From positions 1 to 48,490 of the forward strand of contig JAQUXC010000009.1 in assembly GCA_028692545.1 (NCBI GenBank): a DNA stretch of 48,490 bases. The letters run 5' to 3'. A program made the translations under genes and the position numbers. Positions 35,088 to 43,475 of the stretch are shown here, one piece after another. This DNA comes from Patescibacteria group bacterium. GTDB taxonomy: Bacteria > Patescibacteriota > Patescibacteriia > UBA1558 > S5-K13. The notes under the pieces were generated by a model. That model was not told the DNA's origin. It did not search any database and saw only the letters and a program-made list of their open reading frames with translations. Positions within the stretch are counted from its first letter, which is position 1. Each line of letters opens with the position of its first letter.

Positions 35088-35756
35088 TTAATATTTTACA
35101 AAATATTTAATCTTTGCTTTTGCCTTTAAGTCACTTATCAATGCTTCTACTTCGGTACTAAATTTATCATTCATCAATTGATTTCTAACTTGTTCATTAA
35201 TCATTGCCTCTTGTCCACTTTGTACTTCAATTTCATTATCTGTTATGTACTTAGCTATTTCTTGCTCTGTAATAACTACTTTATCTCCGATTAGCTTTTC
35301 AACTTGTTTCTGGAGTATAATTTGTTTTTTTAAATCATCCATACTCATACCCTGTGTATTAAGCGCTTCGTTAATTGTACTACCTTGTGCAGAAATTTGA
35401 TCTTCTATTGTTTTTATTTGCGTATTTACATCTTCATCACTTACAACAATTTTTTTTGCTTTTGCTTCATTTTGAATCAATTTTTCTGTAATAACAGAAT
35501 CCAATAAACTTTTTCCTGATGCTTTTTCAAGCTTAGAAATAAGAGATAAACGACTTATAGAAATTCCATCTACAGTAGCTGCAACAAATAAACTTCTTGA
35601 AAAATAAGCCAAAACTCCAAGAACTATAATTATTACAACAATAACAATAGTTTTTACATTAACTTTTATTGCTATTTTTTTGTGCTCTTTTTTTTCTGTC
35701 TCTTGTTTAATTTCTGGTGTACTTGTTGGTTCTTCTTTTATGATTTCTTCTTCCAT
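35088..35756 (-). CDS. Membrane-anchored SurA N-terminal-like chaperone domain protein
   Basis: 222 residues. A charged cytoplasmic N-terminus rich in Glu/Lys and a membrane helix (about residues 33-55) lead to VDGISISRLSLISKLEKASGKSLLDSVITEKLIQNEAKAKKIVVSDEDVNTQI, the SurA_N pattern. The C-terminal helix follows (VRNQLMNDKFSTEVEALISDLKAKAKI). There is no PPIase (rotamase) domain, unlike full SurA or PrsA, so it would act as a folding chaperone for exported proteins only. Monocistronic. Confidence 0.82.
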   Translation of the reverse strand: MEEEIIKEEPTSTPEIKQETEKKEHKKIAIKVNVKTIVIVVIIIVLGVLAYFSRSLFVAATVDGISISRLSLISKLEKASGKSLLDSVITEKLIQNEAKAKKIVVSDEDVNTQIKTIEDQISAQGSTINEALNTQGMSMDDLKKQIILQKQVEKLIGDKVVITEQEIAKYITDNEIEVQSGQEAMINEQVRNQLMNDKFSTEVEALISDLKAKAKIKYFVKY

Positions 35757-35897
35757 AAAATTTGTTATTAATATTTATTTTTAAAAATTCAGTACTATAA
35801 TAATCTCATATTTTGAAGCAAAAATCAACAAATCAAATCATAAAAAATATCCTAAAACAAAATTCATAAAAATAAACTATAAATTTTACAAAAATTA

Positions 35898-36323
35898 TTA
35901 TTTTTTAATATCTTGTACTGGCAAAGCATCTCTTAATTGAATACTTTGTATATTTATACTTCCATCTGAATTTGCACTTCCAAAAACCATTACTTGTTTT
36001 CCACTTACTAAATCATCTTTTATTCCTTCTGTACTTTTACTAATTGTTGTACTTGCCGTAAAAAATCCTATTTTAGATCCACCATCATTAAGCTTCATAG
36101 TAATACTTTTGTCGTCTTTTGAAAGTATTTCTCCATTTATCGCAGATCCATTTCCTTGTCCAGTTCTTTTTGTATTTCCAATTTGACTTCCCATTCTATT
36201 ATTGTCAAAATTCATTGGTATATTTTTTACTACTTTTGTTTTTCCATAACTTAATCCGGCATAAAATGCTCCCCCACCAACAATCAAAATTACCAAAATG
36301 ATTAATAATATTTTTTTGTTCAT
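35898..36323 (-). CDS. Small membrane-anchored protein, DUF5666-like
   Basis: 141 residues. An N-terminal membrane helix (KILLIILVILIVGGGAFYAGLSYG) is followed by a polar linker. An OB-like beta domain then contains INGEILSKDDKSITMKLNDGGSKIGFF and SGKQVMVFGSANSDGSINIQSIQLRD, as in DUF5666-like exported proteins. It resembles the protein at 40167-40682 in design. It is the last gene after the MacB permease; a small TTCGC/GCGAA hairpin (36335-36349) stands 12 nt before its start. Confidence 0.7.
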   Translation of the reverse strand: MNKKILLIILVILIVGGGAFYAGLSYGKTKVVKNIPMNFDNNRMGSQIGNTKRTGQGNGSAINGEILSKDDKSITMKLNDGGSKIGFFTASTTISKSTEGIKDDLVSGKQVMVFGSANSDGSINIQSIQLRDALPVQDIKK

Positions 36324-36334
36324 ATTTTTTTCAC

Positions 36335-36349
36335 TTCGCTTAAAGCGAA
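36335..36349 (-). promoter_or_regulatory. Short hairpin before the start of the 141-residue protein gene
   Basis: TTCGC-TTTAA-GCGAA on the mRNA, 12 nt before the ATG. It lies between the MacB-type permease gene and this one and could tune expression within the operon. Confidence 0.35.
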
Positions 36350-36385
36350 ATTGTTAATTATTATTTTTATTATATATTATAAATA

Positions 36386-37612
36386 TTATTCATATCTTAA
36401 GGCGTCAATTGGATTTAATTTTGCTGCACGACTTGCAGGATAATAACCAAATATAACTCCAATGGCAGTAGATACTCCAAATGCTAAAAGAATAGAAAGC
36501 AGTGTTGTCTTTGTAGTTATAGAACCAAAATAAGACAAGCCCCAAGATATTCCAAATCCAAGAACAATACCGATAAGTCCTCCAATAATTGTAAGTGCAA
36601 TTGCTTCAATCAAAAATTGATTACTTATATCTTTCCTTTTTGCGCCTATTGATTTTCTAAGTCCTATTTCTCGTGTACGTTCTGTAACATTTGTAAGCAT
36701 CATATTCATAATTCCAATTCCACCAACGATAAGAGAGATTCCTGCCACAGAACCAAGCAACATTGTAAATGTTTTTGCAACGCTTGATGCTGTTTCAGCA
36801 ATATCTGCTTGGTTTAATGTTCTAAAATCAGCCAAATTTGGATCGCTAATATTATGTCTAGTAAGTAATAATTGTGTTATTTGTTCTTGAACTGATGTAA
36901 GAGAATCAGCATCATAGGCTGAAACACTAATAGATGATAAATATTCATCTTTTGATAAAAATCTCTGTGATGTAGAAAGTGGAATAAAAATCATGTCATC
37001 TTGACTTCCAAAGCCAGAACCACCTTTTGATTTTGTGATTCCAATTATTTGGAAACTAATTTTATTTATTTTAATTGTCTGCCCAATAACATCAGAATCC
37101 GCTACATCTTCACCAAAAAGGTCATCTCTTACAGTAGGACCTATTACAGCAACTTTTGAAGAGTTTTCATTATTAGAATCTGTAATAAAATCGCCACTTG
37201 CAATCTCTAAATTTTTTACAGTTGCATACGCAGATGTTATCCCATAAATTTGAGAGTTTGTATTAGTACCTTTTGCTGTCACCTGATATCTTGAAAAAAT
37301 TTCTGGAGATACAGCTTTTACATAAGAGACTTCATTTATTATTGCATCTGAATCAGATAATGTTAGTGATTTGGCAGAACCCATAGCAGACCTCACCATT
37401 CCAGATTTTTGTGACCCCGGATAAACAGTTATTAAATTTGATCCAATCGATTCTATGTTTGATGTAATAGAATTTTGCGCACCTTGTCCAATTGAAAGCA
37501 TAGCTATAACAGAGCTTATTCCAATAACAATCCCTAAAATAGTAAGAATAGATCTTGCTTTATTAGCCGAGAGTGCAAAATATGTTTCTTCTAAAATATC
37601 TACTATTTTCAT
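36386..37612 (-). CDS. MacB/FtsX-type ABC transporter permease
   Basis: 408 residues with the usual plan: membrane helix near residue 20-45 (NKARSILTILGIVIGISSVIAMLSIGQGAQ), an extracellular MacB-PCD domain, then three C-terminal helices (TMLLGSVAGISLIVGGIGIMNMMLTNVTERTREIGLRKSIGAK is the FtsX signature). It pairs with the ATPase at 37623-38306 and the adaptor at 38313-40142. In a cell without an outer membrane such a system would export substrates or act as a mechanotransmitter. Confidence 0.95.
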   Translation of the reverse strand: MKIVDILEETYFALSANKARSILTILGIVIGISSVIAMLSIGQGAQNSITSNIESIGSNLITVYPGSQKSGMVRSAMGSAKSLTLSDSDAIINEVSYVKAVSPEIFSRYQVTAKGTNTNSQIYGITSAYATVKNLEIASGDFITDSNNENSSKVAVIGPTVRDDLFGEDVADSDVIGQTIKINKISFQIIGITKSKGGSGFGSQDDMIFIPLSTSQRFLSKDEYLSSISVSAYDADSLTSVQEQITQLLLTRHNISDPNLADFRTLNQADIAETASSVAKTFTMLLGSVAGISLIVGGIGIMNMMLTNVTERTREIGLRKSIGAKRKDISNQFLIEAIALTIIGGLIGIVLGFGISWGLSYFGSITTKTTLLSILLAFGVSTAIGVIFGYYPASRAAKLNPIDALRYE

Positions 37613-37622
37613 AAAAATTTTT

Positions 37623-38306
37623 TTATTTTATTTTTGTATCACTTTCTATTAGACCATCTCTTATAAAAACAACTCTATCTGCATGACGCGCCACATCTGG
37701 TTCATGAGTAATTAATATTATTGTTTTTCCTTGTTCTTTATTTAATTTTTTAAAAGTATCAAGTACAATTTCACCTGTTTTTGTATCAAGATTTCCAGTT
37801 GGCTCATCTGCCAAGACTAAAGACGGATCATTTACAAGTGCACGAGCTATAGCTACTCTTTGAATTTGTCCACCAGATAGTTGATTTGAAAGATGAGAAA
37901 AATGTTCTTCGTCAAAACCCGCAGCATTCAATGCTTTTTTTGCGATTTCTTCTCTTTTACTTTTTTCTATTTCAGCATATACAAGTGGCAACATTACATT
38001 TCTAAGCACTGTCGCACGTGGCAACAAATTAAATGCCTGAAAAACAAATCCTATTTTATTTTTTCTAATATCAGTAAGTTCATCATCTGATAAAGTTGAC
38101 ACATCCTTACCACCTAAAAAATACTTACCACTCGTTGGCGTATCAAGAGCTCCTATTATATGCATCAAAGTTGATTTTCCACTTCCTGATGGACCCATGA
38201 TAGCAATATATTCACCTTCTTTTATTTCAAAACTAACACCTTTTAAAGCTGTAAACCCATCTTCTCCTAAGTTATATGTTTTTATTATATTTTCTAATTT
38301 AATCAT
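37623..38306 (-). CDS. MacB/LolD-type ABC transporter ATPase
   Basis: 227 residues. Walker A GPSGSGKST, Q-loop VFQAFNLLPR, signature LSGGQIQRVAIARAL, Walker B LVLADEPTGNLD and the switch histidine in ILITHEPD are all intact. The AFNLLPR and EPTGNLD wording is typical of the MacB/LolD subfamily. It lies 10 nt before the permease gene. Confidence 0.97.
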   Translation of the reverse strand: MIKLENIIKTYNLGEDGFTALKGVSFEIKEGEYIAIMGPSGSGKSTLMHIIGALDTPTSGKYFLGGKDVSTLSDDELTDIRKNKIGFVFQAFNLLPRATVLRNVMLPLVYAEIEKSKREEIAKKALNAAGFDEEHFSHLSNQLSGGQIQRVAIARALVNDPSLVLADEPTGNLDTKTGEIVLDTFKKLNKEQGKTIILITHEPDVARHADRVVFIRDGLIESDTKIK

Positions 38307-38312
38307 ATTGTT

Positions 38313-40142
38313 TTATCTCATCATAGGTGGACCATCATCGCCACCAAGTATACTTTTTGTTGCATTAGTTGATGATTTAGTAGAAGAGCTAGAGTTTGAA
38401 GAACTCGATTTAGAAGAATTTATTGTTTTTGTAATTATTAAATCTCCTTCGCTAAGACCTGAAGTAATTTCAACTGATGTATCATCTGAGATACCAGTTT
38501 CTACTATTTGTTGTTTTGGTATTTTTGTCAAAACTATTCCCACACTATCAGATACACCTACATTTTCATCTGGTATTTCAACATATTTTACGTTATTCTT
38601 TGTCTTAACCGCACTACTTGAAACAACAATTATATCTTGTTTTGAGTTTATAATAATAGATGCACTTACACTCATTCCTGGTTTTATCCTTTCGTCTTGA
38701 GTATCAAAATTTATTTTTACATTATAACTAACAACATTTGAACTAGAAGATCCTATTGAAGCAACTTCTACAACTTCTCCAGTAATACTTAAATCCTCCA
38801 CTGCATCAAATGTGAGTGTTGCTTTTTGTCCAACTTCAATTTGAGAAATATCTACTTCATTCAAAGAAACTTCTGCAATTTGTTTTCCAGTTATAAGTGT
38901 TGCAATTGAAGTCCCAGAAGAAACATCGTCACCTTTTTTAGTAGTTACTTCAGCAACAATTCCATCAAATGGAGCTTTGATAGTATAATCAGTTAATTGT
39001 TCATATGCATCATTTAAAGTATTTTGTTTTTGTTGTACAAATAATTCCTGAGCTTTAATATCTAATGGATCAGTACCATTTTCTAAATCTTTTAATAATT
39101 CTGTTTTTTCTGTAATAGTTCTATCGGCATCTGTAAGTGCTTCTCTATTATCTTCAAACGATCTTTGAATTGTAGAAAGAGTTGATAAATGACTATTTAT
39201 TTTAGAAATATCCGAAGATAAACTGGTTTGATATTCTGATACACTTGTAAAAACTTCTAAATCATCTTGGATTCTATAATCACTCCAAGCACTTAGATAA
39301 TTATTTTCACTTTTTGCAGCTTGAGAAATAGATTTTACCGCTTCTAGTGTCTTATTTAGCAAATCTTCTATCACTTTATTACTAGAATATCTTGTTGATT
39401 TTTTGTAATTATCAAAGCTACTATCATATTTCAAACGAGCCGTACTATAATCTTTTTCAGAAGATTTTTGAAATGTCTCCAACTTATTTTTATTAAGAAA
39501 AGAATCTATTGTACTTATCAAGGCATCAGAATTATTTTGACCATCCCACACAGTTATTTCATTCTCACTAATTTCACTACTATGTAAAATATTATCTAAA
39601 TCAGTAATAATATCAGGCATATCTAAAAAGGCACTTGAAATAGAATTGTAAGCATCTTCATAAGTATTATCAATATTATCTTGTGCATTTTGCTTTGCCT
39701 CTTTTGCTTGATCTAAGGCATTTTGAGCTTGTAACAAAGAAATACTATCTGCAGATTTTTTTAATTTATCCAAAGAAATTTTTGCAGAATCCAAATTAGC
39801 TTTAGCATCTCTAACGGTTTTTTGGATGTCAGATGAATCAATTTTTGCCAAAACATCTCCTTCTTTTATTACTTGACCATTTTTTAAATTTAGATATACA
39901 ACCTCCCCTGAAACCTTTGGTTTGAGTTCTATTTGATTTGAATCAGACACTTGTCCTGTTCCAGAAATAGAAGATACAATATTTCCTTTTTCTACTTTAG
40001 AAATGACATAGGAAATTTCTGCATTTTTTTTATTGGTTTGATATTTGTTATAAAAAAAATAAGATATTCCAATAATAACTATAAGTACTATTATCAAAAA
40101 TATTTTATGTTTTTTAATGTACTGAACTTGTTTATTTAACAT
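38313..40142 (-). CDS. MacA/HlyD-type transporter adaptor protein
   Basis: 609 residues, longer than most adaptors. An N-terminal membrane helix (residues 13-30) is followed by half of the biotinyl-lipoyl-like domain (GQVSDSNQIELKPKVSGEVVYLNLKNGQVIKEGDVLAKID). A very long coiled-coil hairpin spans about residues 110-375. Then come the second lipoyl half (IKAPFDGIVAEVTTKKGDDVSSGTSI), the beta-barrel and membrane-proximal domains. The C-terminus is a Ser-rich low-complexity tail. It is the partner of the ATPase and permease downstream. Confidence 0.93.
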   Translation of the reverse strand: MLNKQVQYIKKHKIFLIIVLIVIIGISYFFYNKYQTNKKNAEISYVISKVEKGNIVSSISGTGQVSDSNQIELKPKVSGEVVYLNLKNGQVIKEGDVLAKIDSSDIQKTVRDAKANLDSAKISLDKLKKSADSISLLQAQNALDQAKEAKQNAQDNIDNTYEDAYNSISSAFLDMPDIITDLDNILHSSEISENEITVWDGQNNSDALISTIDSFLNKNKLETFQKSSEKDYSTARLKYDSSFDNYKKSTRYSSNKVIEDLLNKTLEAVKSISQAAKSENNYLSAWSDYRIQDDLEVFTSVSEYQTSLSSDISKINSHLSTLSTIQRSFEDNREALTDADRTITEKTELLKDLENGTDPLDIKAQELFVQQKQNTLNDAYEQLTDYTIKAPFDGIVAEVTTKKGDDVSSGTSIATLITGKQIAEVSLNEVDISQIEVGQKATLTFDAVEDLSITGEVVEVASIGSSSSNVVSYNVKINFDTQDERIKPGMSVSASIIINSKQDIIVVSSSAVKTKNNVKYVEIPDENVGVSDSVGIVLTKIPKQQIVETGISDDTSVEITSGLSEGDLIITKTINSSKSSSSNSSSSTKSSTNATKSILGGDDGPPMMR

Positions 40143-40166
40143 AATTTATTTATAAATATTTATTAT

Positions 40167-40682
40167 TTATTTAATTGGTGGTAGTCCTGGCTGATTTGGA
40201 ATATTTAATTGTGACATTTCTGGTTTTGGCATTGTTCTAATAAGATTTGCTTCTATTTGACCTTTATCATTTGCGTCTCCTATAACAACAATTATATCTC
40301 CAACTTTTAGGTCAGAAATTTTGATTGTATCTTTGAAACGTACTATTGAACTATTATTTTTTGTTATTACAATTTTTTCTACATTGTCCTTTCCTTTTAC
40401 TATAATATTTTCTCCATCAATTTTTATAATTTCCCCAACAGTACCATGGGAATCAATAAAATCTCTATTAACAAAATCCTCTCTTTCTAGATCATTCATA
40501 AAGCCACCACGTGGTCCTGCAAAATTTTTGTGATAATTTTCCCCCCATTGATATGAAAAATTGGCTTTTTGAAAACCAACCATAACTCCTAATCTAAAAA
40601 CCAACAAAAGAATAATAAATACAAATATTCCCAGCGTTACAAATTTAAATGTTTTTGATTGAAATAATTTATCAATATCCAT
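40167..40682 (-). CDS. Membrane-anchored DUF5666-like protein
   Basis: 171 residues. One membrane helix (FVTLGIFVFIILLLVFRLGVMVGF, about residues 14-37), then a Gly/Asn-rich linker and a DUF5666-like domain (VGEIIKIDGENIIVKGKDNVEKIVITKNNSS...LKVGDIIVVIGDANDKGQIEANLIR). It lies between the anti-sigma-like gene and the MacA-type adaptor. Similar proteins stand next to MacAB-type systems in other CPR genomes in my memory; the role is not known. Confidence 0.75.
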   Translation of the reverse strand: MDIDKLFQSKTFKFVTLGIFVFIILLLVFRLGVMVGFQKANFSYQWGENYHKNFAGPRGGFMNDLEREDFVNRDFIDSHGTVGEIIKIDGENIIVKGKDNVEKIVITKNNSSIVRFKDTIKISDLKVGDIIVVIGDANDKGQIEANLIRTMPKPEMSQLNIPNQPGLPPIK

Positions 40683-40690
40683 AAATTTAT

Positions 40691-40709
40691 TGCCAAGTCT
40701 TTATGACTA
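40691..40709 (-). promoter_or_regulatory. Short hairpin before the DUF5666-like gene
   Basis: On the mRNA CCTAGTC-ATAAA-GACTTGG (one mismatch) is followed by CAATAAATTT and the ATG at 40682. It has the same ATAAA loop and GGCAA flank as the hairpin at 25414-25430. Confidence 0.45.
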
Positions 40710-40712
40710 GGT

Positions 40713-41117
40713 TTAATTATTATGTGAAAAAACAAATCTTATATCCTTACTTAAAAATCTAATAGATTCTAACAAAACAAATACAACTCCAAAAAACATT
40801 ATTACGCTTATTATCGGTAGAGATTCCAAAAGTATCAATACAAAACTTTGCCAATATTTTACAACAACTTTTGAATCTGAAAAAATCAATAAGAAAAATT
40901 GGAAAAATCCAGATTGTAAAAAATCTAAATAAAGTAATTTTATTACTGGGATAAGAGCTATTAGAGATCCTAAAAATAAAAACAAAAAAATAAAGAATCT
41001 ACGTCTTGCAAAAGCTTTTTGTTTTGAGTTCACATTAGTAAGTATTTTTTTGTATAAATCTGTATTTGGTTCAAATACCTCTAAATTACTAAATAATTTA
41101 TTAATGTTTTTGTCCAT
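40713..41117 (-). CDS. Two-helix membrane protein, probable anti-sigma factor for the second ECF sigma
   Basis: 134 residues from the start MDKNINKLFSNLEVFEPNTDLY. An ATG at 41153 would add 12 residues but would place a GAATGCA/TGCATTC hairpin (41136-41155) inside the gene, so I prefer the later start. A cytoplasmic N-terminus of about 45 residues is followed by two long membrane helices. It directly follows the sigma gene. The N-terminal FEPNTDLYKKIL pattern is seen in small anti-sigma proteins; the call rests mostly on position. Confidence 0.6.
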   Translation of the reverse strand: MDKNINKLFSNLEVFEPNTDLYKKILTNVNSKQKAFARRRFFIFLFLFLGSLIALIPVIKLLYLDFLQSGFFQFFLLIFSDSKVVVKYWQSFVLILLESLPIISVIMFFGVVFVLLESIRFLSKDIRFVFSHNN

Positions 41118-41160
41118 ATTATTAATACGATTAAAGAATGCAATTTGGTGCATTCTAAAT

Positions 41161-41718
41161 TTATTTTAATAAGTTTCTTAATATTATTATTCCTCGTCTA
41201 TATCTACTCTTTACAGTATCAATAGGTTCTTTCAAAATTTCAGATATTTCTCTAAATGTCATTTCTTCAACATGATGCAATATAATAACCGTACGATATG
41301 AAAGTGATAATTTAGAAATTGCATTATTTAATAATTCTTTTAAATCTTTCTTTTCTAATATTTCATCTGGAATTAAATCTTCGTCTTTTATTGTTTCAAG
41401 TAAAATATTGTCACCTTCCTCATTATCAAATTCAGAAAAAACAAAACTCTTTTTTTTCCTAAGAAAGTCTATTGCGGTATTTTTAGCAATTACAAAAAGC
41501 CAAGATTTAAAATTTTTATCTTGGTTAAATTTTTTAATATTTTTCCACATTTTTACAAATATGTCCTGAGTTATATCCTCTGCTTCTGTTTTGTTGTAAA
41601 CAAAATTATAAACAAAGTTATAAATATTTGAAAAATAATTTTTGATAAGAATATCTAGAGATTCCTTATCACCTTTTATATATTTTTTTATTAGCTCAAC
41701 ATCTTCTTGATTTTCCAT
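41161..41718 (-). CDS. ECF-type RNA polymerase sigma factor (second)
   Basis: 185 residues. Region 2: VYNKTEAEDITQDIFVKMWKNIKKF and NFKSWLFVIAKNTAIDFLR. Region 4: LSLSYRTVIILHHVEEMTFREISEILKEPIDTVKSRYRRGIIILR. It heads the run sigma, anti-sigma-like, DUF5666-like, MacA, MacB ATPase, MacB permease, DUF5666-like, so it probably autoregulates an envelope-stress export operon. A possible extended -10 (TGTTATACT) lies about 22 nt upstream of the ATG. Confidence 0.92.
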   Translation of the reverse strand: MENQEDVELIKKYIKGDKESLDILIKNYFSNIYNFVYNFVYNKTEAEDITQDIFVKMWKNIKKFNQDKNFKSWLFVIAKNTAIDFLRKKKSFVFSEFDNEEGDNILLETIKDEDLIPDEILEKKDLKELLNNAISKLSLSYRTVIILHHVEEMTFREISEILKEPIDTVKSRYRRGIIILRNLLK

Positions 41719-41802
41719 ATATAACCTTAATTAAAATCAGTATAACACTAATCAAAAAAACAGAAAATATTACTCCAAATAATATTCAAAAACAATACCA
41801 AA

Positions 41803-43104
41803 TCAAGATATAAAACTTGATTGTTTTTTATGAACTTTGGGACTTTTTTCACTTTCAAATTTTTTAGAAAGAGATAAAAGCTCTTTTTCAAATGCAAAAA
41901 CTTGTGGATTTAATTTGTAGGCCATATCATTTATTCCAAGCAAATATAATCCTTTTAAACTAATAAGACGCGACAGGGCAACATAACCCATTCCATAACC
42001 AAAAGACTTACTCAAATCTATTTCTGCAGATTCAAGTGTCATTCCTTGACTCTTGTGAACAGTAATAGCATACGCCAAGCGAAGTGGAATTTGATTTATT
42101 TTTGCTAAAATTTTGTCTTCACCATCAATAGTCCAACTATCTTGAGCCACGAGAATTTCTTCTCCAGAATTCAAGCGAACAATAGGAAAACCAGTTTCAT
42201 CAAAACTAACAACTATACCAGTACTTCCATTTATATAAATAGCTTTCTCATTTTTAAATTTATTTTTTACAAACATAACTTGTGCACCTTTTTTTAAAAC
42301 CAATTTTTCTGGTGCCAAACAATTTTTCTTCAAAGATTCTACCAATTTTTTTTCTCCATCACTTGTCATATTATAAATAAACTCAGGTGCTGATATCTTT
42401 TTTAATTCAGAACTATTTATAATATCAACATCAACATTGTGAGTAAAAAGTCTTATTGGTCTAATTTTGTTTTTTATTTTTTGGTTCATTCTACTTTTTA
42501 ACAAATCAACTATTTCAGAATTAATATTATTTTCTCTCAAACTTTTTAAAACATGTGTCATGTCTTTGTCATTTTGACGATGCTGTTCATTTAGATAACA
42601 AATACGCAAATCCATATCTTTCCAAGCATTAGATTTGTAAACAAATTCTATTTCTTCAACTCCTGGAGATATTGGAGGAAGCTGAAAAAAATCTCCTGAC
42701 ATAATTACCTGAATTCCACCGAAAGGCAAAAAATTTTTTTTGAAAGCCTGACAAACCAAATTAATCATATCTAGTCGATGAGCATGTAACATAGAAATTT
42801 CATCAATTACCAAAACTTCAACTTTTTCAAATTGTTTTTTTAAATATGATCTTTTGGTAAGAGTGGTAATATCTTTTTTTGTCAGTTTATCCTTAATTCC
42901 TATTCCAGCCCAAGAATGAATAGTGCGACCACCAATATGGGTTGCTGCAATACCAGTTGAGGCAGTTATTGCTACTGCAACTCCATTTTTTCTAAGATGC
43001 CCAATATATTGATTTAACAAGTACGTTTTACCACTTCCTGCAGGTCCTGTTAAAAGAACATTGTGACCTAATTTTAATATAGCTAAAGCTTCATGTTGTT
43101 TCAT
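41803..43104 (-). CDS. PIF1-like ATP-dependent helicase
   Basis: 433 residues. Walker A GPAGSGKTYL at the N-terminus, Walker B VLVIDEISM, QVIMSGDFFQLPP (motif III), and the C-terminal superfamily 1 motif YAITVHKSQGMTLESAEIDL with YVALSRL. Compact PIF1/RecD-like helicases of this length are frequent in CPR bacteria. It acts 5'-3' on DNA. TATACT lies 8 nt before the ATG, so its mRNA may be leaderless. It ends with TGA. Confidence 0.93.
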   Translation of the reverse strand: MKQHEALAILKLGHNVLLTGPAGSGKTYLLNQYIGHLRKNGVAVAITASTGIAATHIGGRTIHSWAGIGIKDKLTKKDITTLTKRSYLKKQFEKVEVLVIDEISMLHAHRLDMINLVCQAFKKNFLPFGGIQVIMSGDFFQLPPISPGVEEIEFVYKSNAWKDMDLRICYLNEQHRQNDKDMTHVLKSLRENNINSEIVDLLKSRMNQKIKNKIRPIRLFTHNVDVDIINSSELKKISAPEFIYNMTSDGEKKLVESLKKNCLAPEKLVLKKGAQVMFVKNKFKNEKAIYINGSTGIVVSFDETGFPIVRLNSGEEILVAQDSWTIDGEDKILAKINQIPLRLAYAITVHKSQGMTLESAEIDLSKSFGYGMGYVALSRLISLKGLYLLGINDMAYKLNPQVFAFEKELLSLSKKFESEKSPKVHKKQSSFIS

Positions 43105-43163
43105 ATCTTAATAGTATACTCTAAAATGTTGCAATTTAAAAAATAGTACTTGTAAAAACAAAA

Positions 43164-43186
43164 AACACTGCTTTTTGCAGTGCTTT
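43164..43186. terminator. Hairpin between the PIF1-like helicase and the 55-residue ORF
   Basis: CACTGC (43166-43171) and GCAGTG (43177-43182) pair around TTTTT, with AA and CTTT flanks. It lies between two divergent genes, so it does not terminate either; it may be a remnant or a regulator of the plus-strand ORF. Confidence 0.4.
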
Positions 43187-43243
43187 ACAAAATTAATAAT
43201 AAATACTACTGTAAATATATAAAAAACCCACGAGGAGGATGTG

Positions 43244-43411
43244 ATGGGTAAATTATTTAAAAAGTCACTTTTTATAAGCTTTTTCAAAATACTTCATACT
43301 TTATTTGGCAATACACCTAAAAACGATGACTTGAAAGATGTAGATAATTACAATGGAAGACATGATCCGCTTAAAAAGTTTCTAAATTGGGGACAAAGAA
43401 AAATTTACTAA
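43244..43411 (+). CDS. Orphan small protein, 55 residues, with a strong SD
   Basis: Too short for ordinary gene calling. The ATG is preceded by GAGGAGGATGTG, one of the best SD sequences in the window. The product starts MGKLFKKSLFISFFKILHTL, an amphipathic and basic helix, and continues with a polar middle and DPLKKFLNWGQRKIY at the end. A perfect hairpin (43412-43436) follows the stop at once. I recognise no family. A small membrane-associated peptide or a secreted bioactive peptide are possible. The SD and the terminator make it a real unit. Confidence 0.65.
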   Translation: MGKLFKKSLFISFFKILHTLFGNTPKNDDLKDVDNYNGRHDPLKKFLNWGQRKIY

Positions 43412-43436
43412 AAGAGCTCGTCTAATACGAGCTCTT
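43412..43436 (+). terminator. Terminator of the 55-residue ORF
   Basis: AAGAGCTCGT (43412-43421) and ACGAGCTCTT (43427-43436) form a perfect 10-bp stem around CTAAT, starting right after the TAA. The following bases are A/T-rich rather than a clean T run. Confidence 0.65.
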
Positions 43437-43463
43437 AAAATTTATCATTTAAAATAAATGTGA

Positions 43464-43469
43464 TAAAAT
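43464..43469 (+). promoter_or_regulatory. -10 box of the amidohydrolase gene, predicted leaderless start
   Basis: TAAAAT preceded by TGA (extended -10 form), 6 nt before the ATG at 43476. No SD is present. Spacing equals that before prfA. Confidence 0.5.
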
Positions 43470-43475
43470 AATTAT

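Noticed and set aside
41803-41805. TGA at the end of the PIF1-like gene as a possible sense codon (code 25)
   Set aside because: All genes give full-length products with the standard code, TGA also ends other genes here (24342, 44532, 47330), and no conserved protein has an internal TGA.
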